NCBI GenBank assembly: GCA_030248225.1
Contig: JASANE010030260.1
Coordinates: forward strand, 1 to 64,000
Direction of reading: 5' to 3'
DNA: 64,000 nucleotides
Source: Trileptium ribeirensis
Taxonomy: Eukaryota; Nematoda; Enoplea; Enoplida; Thoracostomopsidae
Below, one piece after another: positions 49,221 through 59,559 of this stretch. The position numbers and the translations under genes are program-made. Numbering within the stretch: position 1 is the first letter of the stretch; every line of letters starts with the position of its first letter. The notes under the pieces are model-generated. The model saw nothing but the letters and a program-made list of their open reading frames with translations. It was not told where the DNA came from and made no database searches.

Positions 49221-49328
49221 GAAACCCGAGCATAGGCGTTTCTTTAAGATGCGAATTACTGAGGAAGCCGAGTATAGGTCTTCCTTTCACCCAAGAATAT
49301 CTCCACGAAAGCCGAGTATAGGCGTTTC
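49221..49328. repeat. Three tandem 22-base hairpins
   Basis: Hairpins at 49221-49242, 49263-49284 and 49307-49328 share the core CCGAGYATAGG. Their outer stems differ: GAAAC/GTTTC, GGAAG/CTTCC and GAAA/TTTC. The spacing is 42-44 bases. The stem changes are mostly compensatory. Confidence 0.6.
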
Positions 49329-50819
49329 CTTCAGCGCATTATTCTTTGCTACAATCACTATTCGCTTAAACATGGCTGATCTCTCCGCAATTGTTTGCGT
49401 AAATATTAGGCTGAACCGTATAAGTGACCAGAAATTATAACGTGAGTTAAAATACTATTAAAATACCGGAACTAAAGCACAACATCCGCCACAGATATAC
49501 TAGGATAATGGCACGACATTATTACCTAGGTAGTCCTGATCAATAAAACAATCAAAGCGGAAACCCATATATATAAAACATTGTGGCTAATTCAGTTCAA
49601 CTTCGACAACAGCCTCGTCAATAATGCTATACGCCTATCCGAAAACAATAAGGCAATGAATTAGCTAGTTTACATGACAGGAAGTGAAATTGATTTAGTA
49701 TGTAAAACCGTAAGCTGTAGCAACAGTCGCCGCTTTCTGCCAAAGTTCGTGCAAACTGATTATAAAAACTAAGCTTAAGTTAGCTAAGCTTAATAATGAA
49801 CGAAAAAATATGCAAATAAGATTAAGTGAAGGCTGGATTTTAAGGAAATAAAATTTTAAGAAATGAAAGCTTAAGATGAACATTTTAGGGACCGTTAAAT
49901 AAGTAAAACAATGAATCCCGTAATTTTAAGGTTTGGACCTACCCTATCCTTGTAAACTCCCAACAGCCTACTAGACCGCCAACACTTCATAAATCGTCTA
50001 AGCATATGAATGCATCCCTAGCTAAGTAATAATTTAGCGTAAAGCCGCGATATAGTATCTAGACACATAAGCTCATGAAATAAAATTCGCAATATGAATA
50101 AACTGATTTTAACCGTCACTGGCGCACCTTTACGTCACCATGGTGCTCAATTTATTTTGATTTGAAGTCATTATGACTTTGAAATGAAAACAAGACAGGT
50201 TCTTATGGGATTTGCTGAATCCGAAAAAATACCTGGTTTGAAAAAGTGTTTTCGAACAAAAATATCTGATGCATATCGCTATCGTTTAACCTATAATATC
50301 CGTTGAATTTCTTCACAACAAAACCCTTAATATGTTAACCGAACATACACCCTATACTAAATTTGTCATAGATCACAGATCATTGTTATCTATGAACTGG
50401 CGACCAATTAATGAGCACTCCATTTGAGCAGACTATTGGTCCACGTTCAGGTTGATTGTACACTGTCCACCAGTCTTCGACATTGAAGAGCTGGTCAGTG
50501 AGCCATTTTACAGCTAATGCTCATACAACTCAAAAAATTAATGCCACAACAAAACCTCCGCACATGCCGAATTGAGTCAACTTCAACAACTGTTCCGTTG
50601 TATCACCAACCGCTCGTACAACAACAAAACTCAATTTATAACTGATCATTTGTTGATTATCGCTCAAAAATTCGAAAAAATTCTTGTAACAGAGAAGTTA
50701 ACTTATCGAACACACCAACAGTAAACCGTAAGTTTTGTCATTCAAGAACACTTTAACGAGATCGTGAAAATGTTGAAGTAGCCGGCAACTTTTAACAATC
50801 CATTTTGCTTGCACCCTAA

Positions 50820-51660
50820 TCCTTCCAAAAAGTGACAGAATCTGTGTCCATCCTTTCATTTCGCAAGTTATTTCCTTTTCTTCTCTTCAAGTTCAACATT
50901 AACCATCACATTTGCATCATTTTAAGATCGTGCTTCGCAATTCCTTTATTTCAGTGTCACGCTTCCGTTATCTCAATTCCACGCCTTCATTGTCCCGTTC
51001 ACCCAATTCCCCGATTACAAAATCGCAACATTTCCCTCTTTGTTATTTCCCAAATAGTTTGTTGTCTTTCGTTTTCCACGCTTTCCGTTTCACATCTTTT
51101 CTGCATTATTGCATGTTCCTACATTTTTCCTTTTCTCAAGTTTCGTATTTTTCGCATTTCTCACTTCCAAAATGTTCAAACGTCTTGCTTTGCAAAAATG
51201 TCAATTTTTCATTTTAGAATTTTCCTCCTATCACGACGTTTACGACCCAACCTGACGAGTTTATCTGATTCTTGCCTGAATGTCAAAATTTCCGTTTATC
51301 AAATTCCTGCTGGAATTTCGAATAATAAAACATCAACTCTCAGATTCAGCATGGATAAAAATGTATCACTCTCTCAAATCTCCTGGTACGTAAAACGATT
51401 CAACTTCCCAAATTATCACAGAACTTAAACATTTGCATTTCAAAGTGTCCCAAATTCCCGTCAAACTTAAGAAAATTCCCGTTTCAAAAATTCCGACAGG
51501 ATATGGCATAATTTCAGAAATTCAATTAAGTTGGAAAACTTGGAAGTTGGGGGCGTATGAATTTGGGAAACTGAGAATTTAGGGAAAGTGGGTATGTGGG
51601 AAACCGGAAATTCCCAAATCGTGGGAATCTTTAAATTTCAATTTCCCAAATTTCCTGGGA
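50820..51660. other. Strand-asymmetric, motif-rich low-complexity block
   Basis: From 50820 to about 51510 the plus strand is strongly pyrimidine-biased, with recurring AATTCCC, TTTCCC and TTCAAA words. From about 51540 to 51610 it turns purine-rich with GGGAAA and GGGAAT. The bias removes stop codons and produces a 198-codon frame that I do not regard as a gene. It looks like a decayed short-period satellite with an inversion. Confidence 0.6.
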
Positions 51661-51749
51661 AATGGCTCATGCGATTTCATCCAACATTTACGCCTCTTCA
51701 CATTTGTATTTGTATATTCATTGAATAAACAACAAAACAGTAATATTAA

Positions 51750-52696
51750 CCCTTCCAGGACTGAGGGGGGGTCCGACGGACCCCAGACCAAAATTTTTCA
51801 CCACGAAATCAGGAATAAGGGAGTGAAAGCGCTGAAATTTCGTGAGAATTCATCTTTTTAAGATATCTTTCAGTGCCCTTTTTTATATACCGCTAAGCCA
51901 TGCCATTTGACTCCGGGTCCGACGGACCCCCCCACAGTCCTAAGGAGGGTAGCAACTTAGCTTCTAAATCCACTACAAAATCATACACCCCTCTACGGAC
52001 TGAGGGGGGTCTGCGGGACTCCCAGCAAGTAGTATTCGTAAAATTTCAAGATTTTGGGTATCACATCCATAAGTATAGGTACAGCACACTGTATTTATGG
52101 AAATATGTACACGAGAGTCAATGGTGCGTTAGATTCTGAAGCAGAGGTTTGGATTTTTAAACGAACATTTTAACGGATATTTTATTTGTTGGACTGTTGG
52201 CAGTGCATCGTATGGCTCCGAATATTTTATTTGTTGGACTGTTGGCAGTGCATCGTATGGCTCCGAATGATATTTTATTTGTTGGATACGTTATTTTTCG
52301 TTTTGGCAACAGTTTTCGATGGAACACGATGAAGGTAATTCCAAAGAAGTTTGATAACAAAAAACGCAAATAATAAAATATAACAGATAGCTTGTCAGAT
52401 GTGGCGTCAAAAACACTGCTCCTTACCCTAGCACATAGCTTATTAGCAAGTATCCCTGAGATTTCTTCTAGAAGAGACGCCTAGACTACACTGTCCGCCG
52501 TTTATTATCGAGTCAGCATCATCCTATTAGGTACATGAGATTCCTTAATAGGATGCTTCCCCTACCGCATGTTAACTCGTGTGAGCCGCATGCAAGCGAC
52601 GCGTTAAGAAACGATATTTAGGCTTTTTTCGCAAGGGGTCTGACGGACCCCCCCTCAGTCTTAAGAAGGTGTGCGAAAAGCTCAGTCTCGGAAGGG
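51750..52696 (+). mobile_element. piggyBac-like MITE
   Basis: The ends are CCCTTCCAGGACTGAG and, inverted, CCCTTCCGAGACTGAG (14 of 16 match). Both are flanked by TTAA (51746-51749 and 52697-52700). TTAA duplications with CCCT-type ends define piggyBac. Modules of ACTGAG, a G-run and the near-palindrome GGTCCGACGGACC recur at about 51750, 51905-51955 (inverted), 51985-52020 and 52637-52670 (inverted). A 42-base unit is doubled at about 52180-52270. No transposase-like frame is present. Confidence 0.83.
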
Positions 52697-52700
52697 TTAA

Positions 52701-55097
52701 TCCATTTGATATATTGGCAGTTTTTCTTAATTATGTTTATTTGGTAAACGACAGCTAGTACAGTTCGCTCTTTCGCGCTGTTTTCCTGTCCCTCTTCTAC
52801 CTCTCTGTTTGGCACGTAAAATACACACAGTTCTTTGCTGTACAACAATATTTTGGGAACAGACTACTCCGTTTGCGTTTTTGTTTACCGAAGCACGCAA
52901 ATATCGATTATGTACTAGGACCAGTTGTAGCCCTGATGGATCCCAGCTGCACCGTGAGCGTTACCTCCCTTGATGCATGGGTGGGAAAATTAGGCCGAAC
53001 CAGAGACCGCGAGCGTGCCCCCTGGCCGTCTTGGTAACCCGCTAGTAGGATGGTGCCCAAAAATTGAGAAGTGTTAAGGTTCGCCCAGAGCAAGAGGTCA
53101 TTAAAGAGTTCTTACGCTGAAAATGGTGTATTTTGGCAAGTATTGATGGGTTTTTGGTAGACTCGACGGCACTTTTCGGAAGCCCTAGAATACGTATTGC
53201 ATAATTAATATAGTCAGCTGCCCCGGGAAGTATTTAACTCCTTTCCCTGCTCCAGAAAATTCATACATATATACAGCTTCTAAATATCAACATTATACTA
53301 TCATGATATGTCTTGACTAATGCGCACTGGGTAGAGATTATCGGGATGCTTTATACTATAGGAATACAGGCTAATTTTGATATGCCAACCGATGTCCCGA
53401 GATCTATCCACACAATACGAAAATGCATACATTTATATATTTACAATCGTACTTTTACTCCACCCATTTAAATGTAATATGTATACTTATTGACTTGGCG
53501 TGGTACTGTTCCAAAGGCCAAGTAAGATTTCCGATATCAATCAATTTGATTGTAGTACCCTTTTTTGAAATCACAGCAAACTTTTGATCGGGCCTGCCAA
53601 TCAAACATGAGTAGGCGACAGCATTACAATTGCATTACAGACAAACAATCATTTTATTATTACTACAATCCCTGATTACAAAGCAAGTTACAGTGTACCG
53701 GATCACGCTCAGTTGGTCAACGGGTATCTTCTAGCATAATCTTGAGATTGATCCGAAAGTACTTTAATGGATTTAAAAGTTGGGCTGTTACAATATACAT
53801 ACATTCACATAGCGGAAAGAAGGAATTATCATACTGAAGCTTCGGAACCCCCTCGCGAGTGCTCCAATACCGCCTTGGCAGGTAGTCCAACCCCCTCCCC
53901 CAAGGATCGTGGAAATTTTTGGCAAGACCTGGCAAAATCGGCGAAGATTGACAAATGTTGGAGGATAACTGGTAAAATTAAGAATAATTTTGAGTCCGAA
54001 ACAATTTCGAAGATGTAGTTCGCCGCCCGCTAGCTGGTACCCCCTGGAAATGCGACAGGCCGACCCTACAGCCCCGAGCTCTGCCCATGGCCATCGGCTA
54101 CCTTCCCCGGTATTTGGAACCTCGCAAATGTGTAGTTTTCTAATAAAATATATATTATTTTTGTACATGCAAGGATAGGAAGGATTACACCCTAATGATT
54201 GGATCACCGTCAAGCCATATTACTGCAGATTATAGATGCGAAGTGCCGTTGGGTTTGGGTAGGTATGCGGTCGGCAGTGGAGGCCCTGAAGTAGGCGAGG
54301 TCGTGCGGACGCAAAGTTCCGCTTTCCGCCGAGGATCTCTTCATTTTTGCCCATTTTATGCCAATTTTTGCCAATTATATTCCAACTTTGCCAATTTTTG
54401 CTAAAATTTTCCGTGCGCCTTCGACGCGCGTTGTTTGTGGCAGTGCGGCGAAAGTGGGGCGAGGGTTGCGATGTGTAGCCTTCATGGGAAGGCTGTAAAC
54501 ATAGCTTGGCGGGGTGCGGCCCGTAGAGAAGGTTGTAACCCCTAACCCTCCCCCACATAGTCATGTATAGTGTGGGCTATTAACCAAATATTGGGAGAAA
54601 ATTTTAGCGAAGAATAGGCAATACATCTCCATTTGTTAATATGGATATCATGTTGTTTTCATGTCAATACTTAATCCTGGAACATAGGTAGTCGCAGTCA
54701 ATAAGTTTATCATATGTAGCTAAATACACATACAATCGTTCTATGAAATGAGCTCAATACCACATATATCTGTAAAGTTATTCTTTTCGAATCAAATATC
54801 CAAAATCATCAGCTTCAGTTTTCAACTTGATCGAACGAAACGCCGCAGCAAAATACTGTGACAGCTAGCCCGTAAAAGAAAACAATCTACTGAATTGCTA
54901 AATCAGAGGGTATCCTGGTATTTATAAGTTTCTGAACGACATGATTTGCATACTCAAAATCTAGCTAAAACCGGTTTTAAGCTAAGCAAAGTTATACGAC
55001 AGTAATGTTTGATTCCATGCAGCACTGGAACGAAGGCATCCACATCCTTGAAAATGTACGAAAATTGACCGAACAGTTGCACCGCCCACTCAGTATA
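52701..55097. other. Repeat-derived intergenic DNA
   Basis: GC-rich islands at 52910-53100 and 53840-54560 contain CCAATTTTTGCCAA words and C-runs. They look like degraded mobile-element sequence, but no class can be named. Confidence 0.4.
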
Positions 55098-55900
55098 CTA
55101 GGTCACCTCGATTCGGCAAGCTGTTTTGGCGGTTGTTTGTTGCGCCGTTGCGGAATTGCATGTGATTGAAACACAGCCGCTGGGGACCGGAATAACACAA
55201 TTGTTTACGCTATCGACCGCGAAACCATACTGGCGAATGAAATAGCTCCCGAGGATCAGATTTGCAACGTCGGCGACATGGAACAACCCTTGAATTGATT
55301 TGGGAACCAATGGAGTCAGAATAGCTCGCATACGCTTTTCATATTGCCCGCCCTACCGTTGACAGCATGCACATCCACGTGTCCATAGAGGAGGGGGAGT
55401 AGTTTGGGGCTTGAGCGAATTTAACAAATGAAATTGAACTCAAGCTATCGGCGATGAAGTGTCCGATAGCATTGGCGCTCACTAAAACCGCGTTAACATC
55501 TCCACCGTCTGCTACCTTGACGGCGGAGTTTACACGTTTGACGGCGGGGTTTACACGTTTCCCAGACTAGGGCTGCGTTGACGCTGCGCCCTTTGTTTGT
55601 CTGTTGCTTGAACGTGCAAAATTCTGGGCCGTAACATCCCCAGGATTGGTCGCTGAACTTCACGTGATACCAGCAGATACCAGGTGTACGGTCCATTGAA
55701 CGAGGCCTTGGCCAGGATCGTTGGGATTCGCGGCGGTTGTTGTTACCATATCTAGTTGGGCGCACTTCCCACCCATGATTGCTTGACCAATTTCGGTTGG
55801 AGAGCTGCCGGACAGCGGTAGTCAGGTCAGCGATTTGTTTCTCGACCGATGATTGCCATCGATTGTTGGAATTCGTGCTCGACCTGTATAGCAGAAACTT
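55098..55900 (-). pseudogene. gag-protease fragment of a second gypsy element
   Basis: On the minus strand, 55765-55600 encodes a Gag nucleic-acid-binding motif, GICWYHVKFSDQSWGCYGPE, of the CxxH...C type shared with CsRn1-like elements. Just upstream a block around 55850-55770 reads like the Gag C-terminus (LTAVVRQLSNRNW). Downstream, 55331-55098 gives FHVADVANLILGSYFIRQYG, the protease ILGxDFL region. The DTG block is not clearly readable, and RT is absent. It is a short dead remnant distinct from the element at 43.3 kb. Confidence 0.75.
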
Positions 55901-57009
55901 TATGCAAATGATCTGCTACGTTTAAGTGTACCGACATTCTGTTTGTTAAAGTTTTCGTTTTTCCTCTTTCACGCTGTTGTGGAGTTGATTTGCTAATCGC
56001 TTAGTTTTTCGTGTGGAAAATTTTACGCTCTGTTTTCCACTGGGGTTGAAGTGGCGGACGTTAATTACATGGTCCTGCGGAGCGATATCCAGTGACGAAA
56101 GTTGTAAAGAGTACGTTCGGAACCACACTGAGTTTAGTATATCGGAAAACTAGCGTTTTGGTTTTTAGGTCTCGCGGCAATTTTGTCAATCTGACTGTAT
56201 ATTAAAGGTGAAAGTTAAGACTTTAGACTTAGTTCTGCTCCGGCCGTGAGGTACGAAGAGCACAGGGGTGCAGAGCCTATAACCTTTGTATGTTATGGCC
56301 GGCCCAAGCCGAGCTTATATTATTAAAAACATTTAAGGGCCTAGTCGTCGCCTCGAGCGTGTTTCTATTCGAAACGAACCTAGCCGATCGTGGTTCAGAA
56401 AAAGTTGAGCCGGGCCCTAAAAATCGATCGTTTTCTCACCTCTAGCGGGTATGCTACCCACGTCAGTGTCGATGCACCTACTTTATGTATTATTAATATC
56501 TGGCATTAACATCTTGAATGATTGCTTAACTAAAACCGGTGTCAAGTTAACTTGGTATAAGCATATTAATTTAGTCCATTTTTTGTATTACACGTTACCA
56601 TAAAATCGCTAAAGATTTTGCGGATTCTTGTGAAAAATGCAAAATGTCCCACTACGAATATTGACGCTGTGAAATTCTTTCGCAACGCAGTTCTGAACAA
56701 TAACACATTATGTAATGTTTCTCAATGTAGTACAATATTAAATAGACGGCAGTACAATATTAAACAGGCTAATAAATATGAGGCCTCTTTTCAATTGTAA
56801 TTTTATACAATCGTTGTCTGAATTATTATAGGACATGGAAATTTGAATGATTCAGGCTTCATGACAATTAGCTGAATGTTGTAGCCACAATTTGTGCCAA
56901 CGGAAGCGAACTTGACATTAGTGATGTTGCGCGTGTGCACGAATTTAAGTTTAAGTTGTTACTGTTTTACCTACTAATTCTAGCGAACCACAATACACGG
57001 CTCTAAATT
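55901..57009. other. Intergenic DNA without recognised features
   Basis: It may contain more of the decayed gypsy fragment at 55098-55900, but no domain is readable. Confidence 0.4.
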
Positions 57010-57208
57010 GTGTTATAATGAATTATACCACGCAGCTTCGCTTCCTATCAAACGTCTAACCGGTTACCATCCAAATTTCGTTATCTCTTTTTATAGTTTC
57101 AAATTTTTTACACGTTTAATGCCTCTGGGTTTTCTTCGAATTAAGTCATATTGAAGGGTTTCAAGTTCTGTTGAAGTTAATAATAGTGGGCTTTAAAAAT
57201 AGTAACGT
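57010..57208. repeat. About 195-bp duplicated block, copy 1
   Basis: The blocks CACGCAGCTTCGCTTCCTAT, GTCTAACCGGTTACCATCCA, GGTTTTCTTCGAATTAAGTC and GGTTTCAAGTTCTGTTGAAG recur in order at 57345-57535. Confidence 0.8.
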
Positions 57209-57344
57209 AATAATTCGTGAAAATTTTTTAAATTTTATCTGTAAATTATATAAATTATATATATAATAAGTAACGTTAATATGCAGTGATTAGGATATTC
57301 AGCCTTGGCAGAAAGTTGATGACTGAAATGTACATTGGCGCGTC

Positions 57345-57535
57345 CGCCTCCTTATACCACACAGCTTCGCTCCCTGTCAGACGTCTAACCGGTTGCCATC
57401 CAAGTTTCGCTATCTCTTTTTATAGTTACAAATTTTTTATACATTTAATGTCTTTGGGTTTTCTTCGAATTAAGTCATATTCAGGGGTTTCAAGTTCTGT
57501 CGAAGCTACTAATAGTTTGGTTTAAAAAATAGTAA
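57345..57535. repeat. About 195-bp duplicated block, copy 2
   Basis: It is a direct repeat of 57010-57208, about 85% identical and offset by 326 bases. The unrelated DNA between the two (57209-57344) suggests two insertions or a larger decayed unit. Confidence 0.8.
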
Positions 57536-58438
57536 GACGACATGGCCGAATTCTGGTGCTCAGACCGGCCCGTCCAGATACTGCATTCAACTTACGGTTC
57601 ATGCCTGTTATTTTTAAAAAGCTTCTGTTTATTTGAAAATTTTTACTGAAGTCGCAGTTATGATCATTTCATCACCAAATGTTGCATCAAGATCTTGTCA
57701 TTATTGATATCACTGTGAAGATATATAAACATCCAATTAACTATAGTCCAAACATTTAAGTCCAGCGAATTTTGTAAAGTGTGTGAAAAGAATAGAAATA
57801 CCACGTTCGAAGCGAAACATACATTAGTGTGTATGTTGTTTTACAAAGTTTCATTTTAACGCTAACTCAATATTGTAATGCCAAGGAAAAAGTTGGTCTG
57901 CGATTTTGTGCATAGTGGATCTCTTCTTTACATGCATCAGACATTGCATGGCATTTTCGCAACAAAACTTTGTTCGTATATATAATTTTCTACAAAAATG
58001 CTACGACCACTGTGTTTGCAATTGAAAATGAAGAATTGCAATGTGTAGTGAAAATATATTAGTCTCGTCGGCTATCCTCCTCCCGTGGAGATACAGCAGC
58101 GATTTATACTGCATTCGAGTCAACTCGGCGAACCGATTCAGCGAATGCCGGTTATTGCCATATTTATGACAAAAAATTTGCCAACTTAAGTTACCTGTAA
58201 TTTAATTACCAAAGGTTTTTGAAACCTAGTTGTCGCCAAATGTAAAATTTTATATGCCGGTTGAACTGCACTGATGACCTGAGTCGAGTAGTATCAAAAT
58301 TGCTCAAACACCGCCAAAATCCACAACCCTCAGGCTGGGGAAGTGATAGCGAAAAATCCAAAAAATTAGTTCTATTATTATATTTCAATTGTGACAACGA
58401 CAGAAATAAAAAAACTCAAGCATTCGTTTGTGATTAGC

Positions 58439-58592
58439 CAAACTCAGTGTGTGCCTCGCCGACATTTAAATGCAAGGTAATTTTCCCATTCTGTCAGATA
58501 CAATTTATAACTTGAGGATATTTCAACGTACGGCGCCATAGTTCGAATCGAATTCTCTGCATCATTGCCGCTTCGAAAACCATCATAACATC
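58439..58592 (-). pseudogene. Partial tandem duplicate of the phosphatase-like 3' end
   Basis: This block repeats the last roughly 150 bases of the gene at 58593-59297, including the sequence for PYVEISSSYKLYLT and the stop. Identity by eye is about 90%. The duplicate keeps the reading frame for about 44 codons but lacks the rest of the gene, so it is a remnant or an alternative 3' end. The gene's own copy lies directly upstream on the minus strand, so this is a head-to-tail duplication. Confidence 0.8.
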
Positions 58593-59297
58593 TCAGTGTG
58601 TGCCTCGCCGACATTTAAATGCAAGGTAATTTTCCCATTTTGTCAGATAGAGTTTATAGCTTGAGGATATTTCAACGTACGGCGCCATAGATCGAATCAA
58701 TTTCTCTGCATCATCGCCGCTTCGAATGCCATCATAGGCGTACATCAGGTAAGCCGCGGCCATAAATGCGCATCGATTTCGTCCATGATAGCTATATATA
58801 AGGACTCGCTGTCGATTTGATAACGAACGATCGATAAATTCAACCACATCATACAAAAACGGCTTTGAATTTGTAGCCATCAACCTCAAAGGCTGCAGCT
58901 GATTAGCGTGCACGGTTGAAGATCCGTTTCCGTGTCCGTACAAACAATAGCGTCTATTACCGCAGTCCGGTTCCTCCGAACTGACCAAAGCCTCTACATC
59001 GATTTCCATTTTAGAGCGTGCGTGTGCCAGGGAACTATTAGAACAATGACACGGCACAATACTACGAACGTTACAGCCTTCGTTGCGATGACGCCAAAGA
59101 TCTATCATCACAGAGATGTTTAAAGAACAAAGAAGATTTTCATTATAAGCTGCTTCAACTCCGCTTATGAATAAATTGTCCAAGACTTGCGATATCATTA
59201 CAGACATACCCCATTTTTCCATAATGGAATTTAAAATGGACTGCGTTGGTACCAGACGAGGAAATCGGGTGCCTGATTCCGCGGTTGTTTCTTTCAC
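58593..59297 (-). CDS. Dual-specificity-phosphatase-like protein, probable pseudophosphatase
   Basis: This single-exon frame encodes 234 residues. Residues 34-66 (ISQVLDNLFISGVEAAYNEN onward) match the N-terminal beta strand and 'LFLG' region of dual-specificity phosphatases. Residues 165-184 contain the P-loop position, VLIYSYHGRNRCAF. The family signature is His-Cys-x-x-Gly-x-x-Arg-Ser/Thr. Here it reads Tyr168-Ser169-Tyr-His-Gly172-Arg-Asn-Arg175-Cys176, so the nucleophilic Cys is Ser while Gly and Arg remain. Residues 197-225 match the family's C-terminal helix ending in the 'W-E-x-x-L' motif. A roughly 80-residue stretch (70-150) is longer than usual and shows no obvious general-acid Asp. 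It resembles STYX-type inactive relatives, which bind phosphoproteins instead of hydrolysing them. The start at 59297 is the first ATG; ATGs at codons 26 and 31 are alternatives. Confidence 0.72.
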   Translation of the reverse strand: MKETTAESGTRFPRLVPTQSILNSIMEKWGMSVMISQVLDNLFISGVEAAYNENLLCSLNISVMIDLWRHRNEGCNVRSIVPCHCSNSSLAHARSKMEIDVEALVSSEEPDCGNRRYCLYGHGNGSSTVHANQLQPLRLMATNSKPFLYDVVEFIDRSLSNRQRVLIYSYHGRNRCAFMAAAYLMYAYDGIRSGDDAEKLIRSMAPYVEISSSYKLYLTKWENYLAFKCRRGTH

Positions 59298-59559
59298 TGA
59301 TAACCTTCGGAGGTGTGCTCTAAAACGCTATGAACACACCGTTCGATATTTATTTTGTTCGCACTGTCAAATAGTTTATCCAATATGAGTTAGCTGCATC
59401 ACAATTTCAGATCACACATGTGTTATGAATTGTTTGCGCAACTAGTTTTCAAAAGTTAGCAAATAATTTTGTTGAATCTGAAATTAGGTGACTTACTTTT
59501 TCTAGCTGGTGATGGCGTAATTCGGCTGTTTCAGCAGATGCAGTGGTAGAAACTTGAAC

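Noticed and set aside
50832..51428. A 198-codon plus-strand open frame
   Set aside because: It comes from pyrimidine-rich low-complexity sequence that lacks stops. The product is a random-looking Phe/Ser/Ile mix with no domain.
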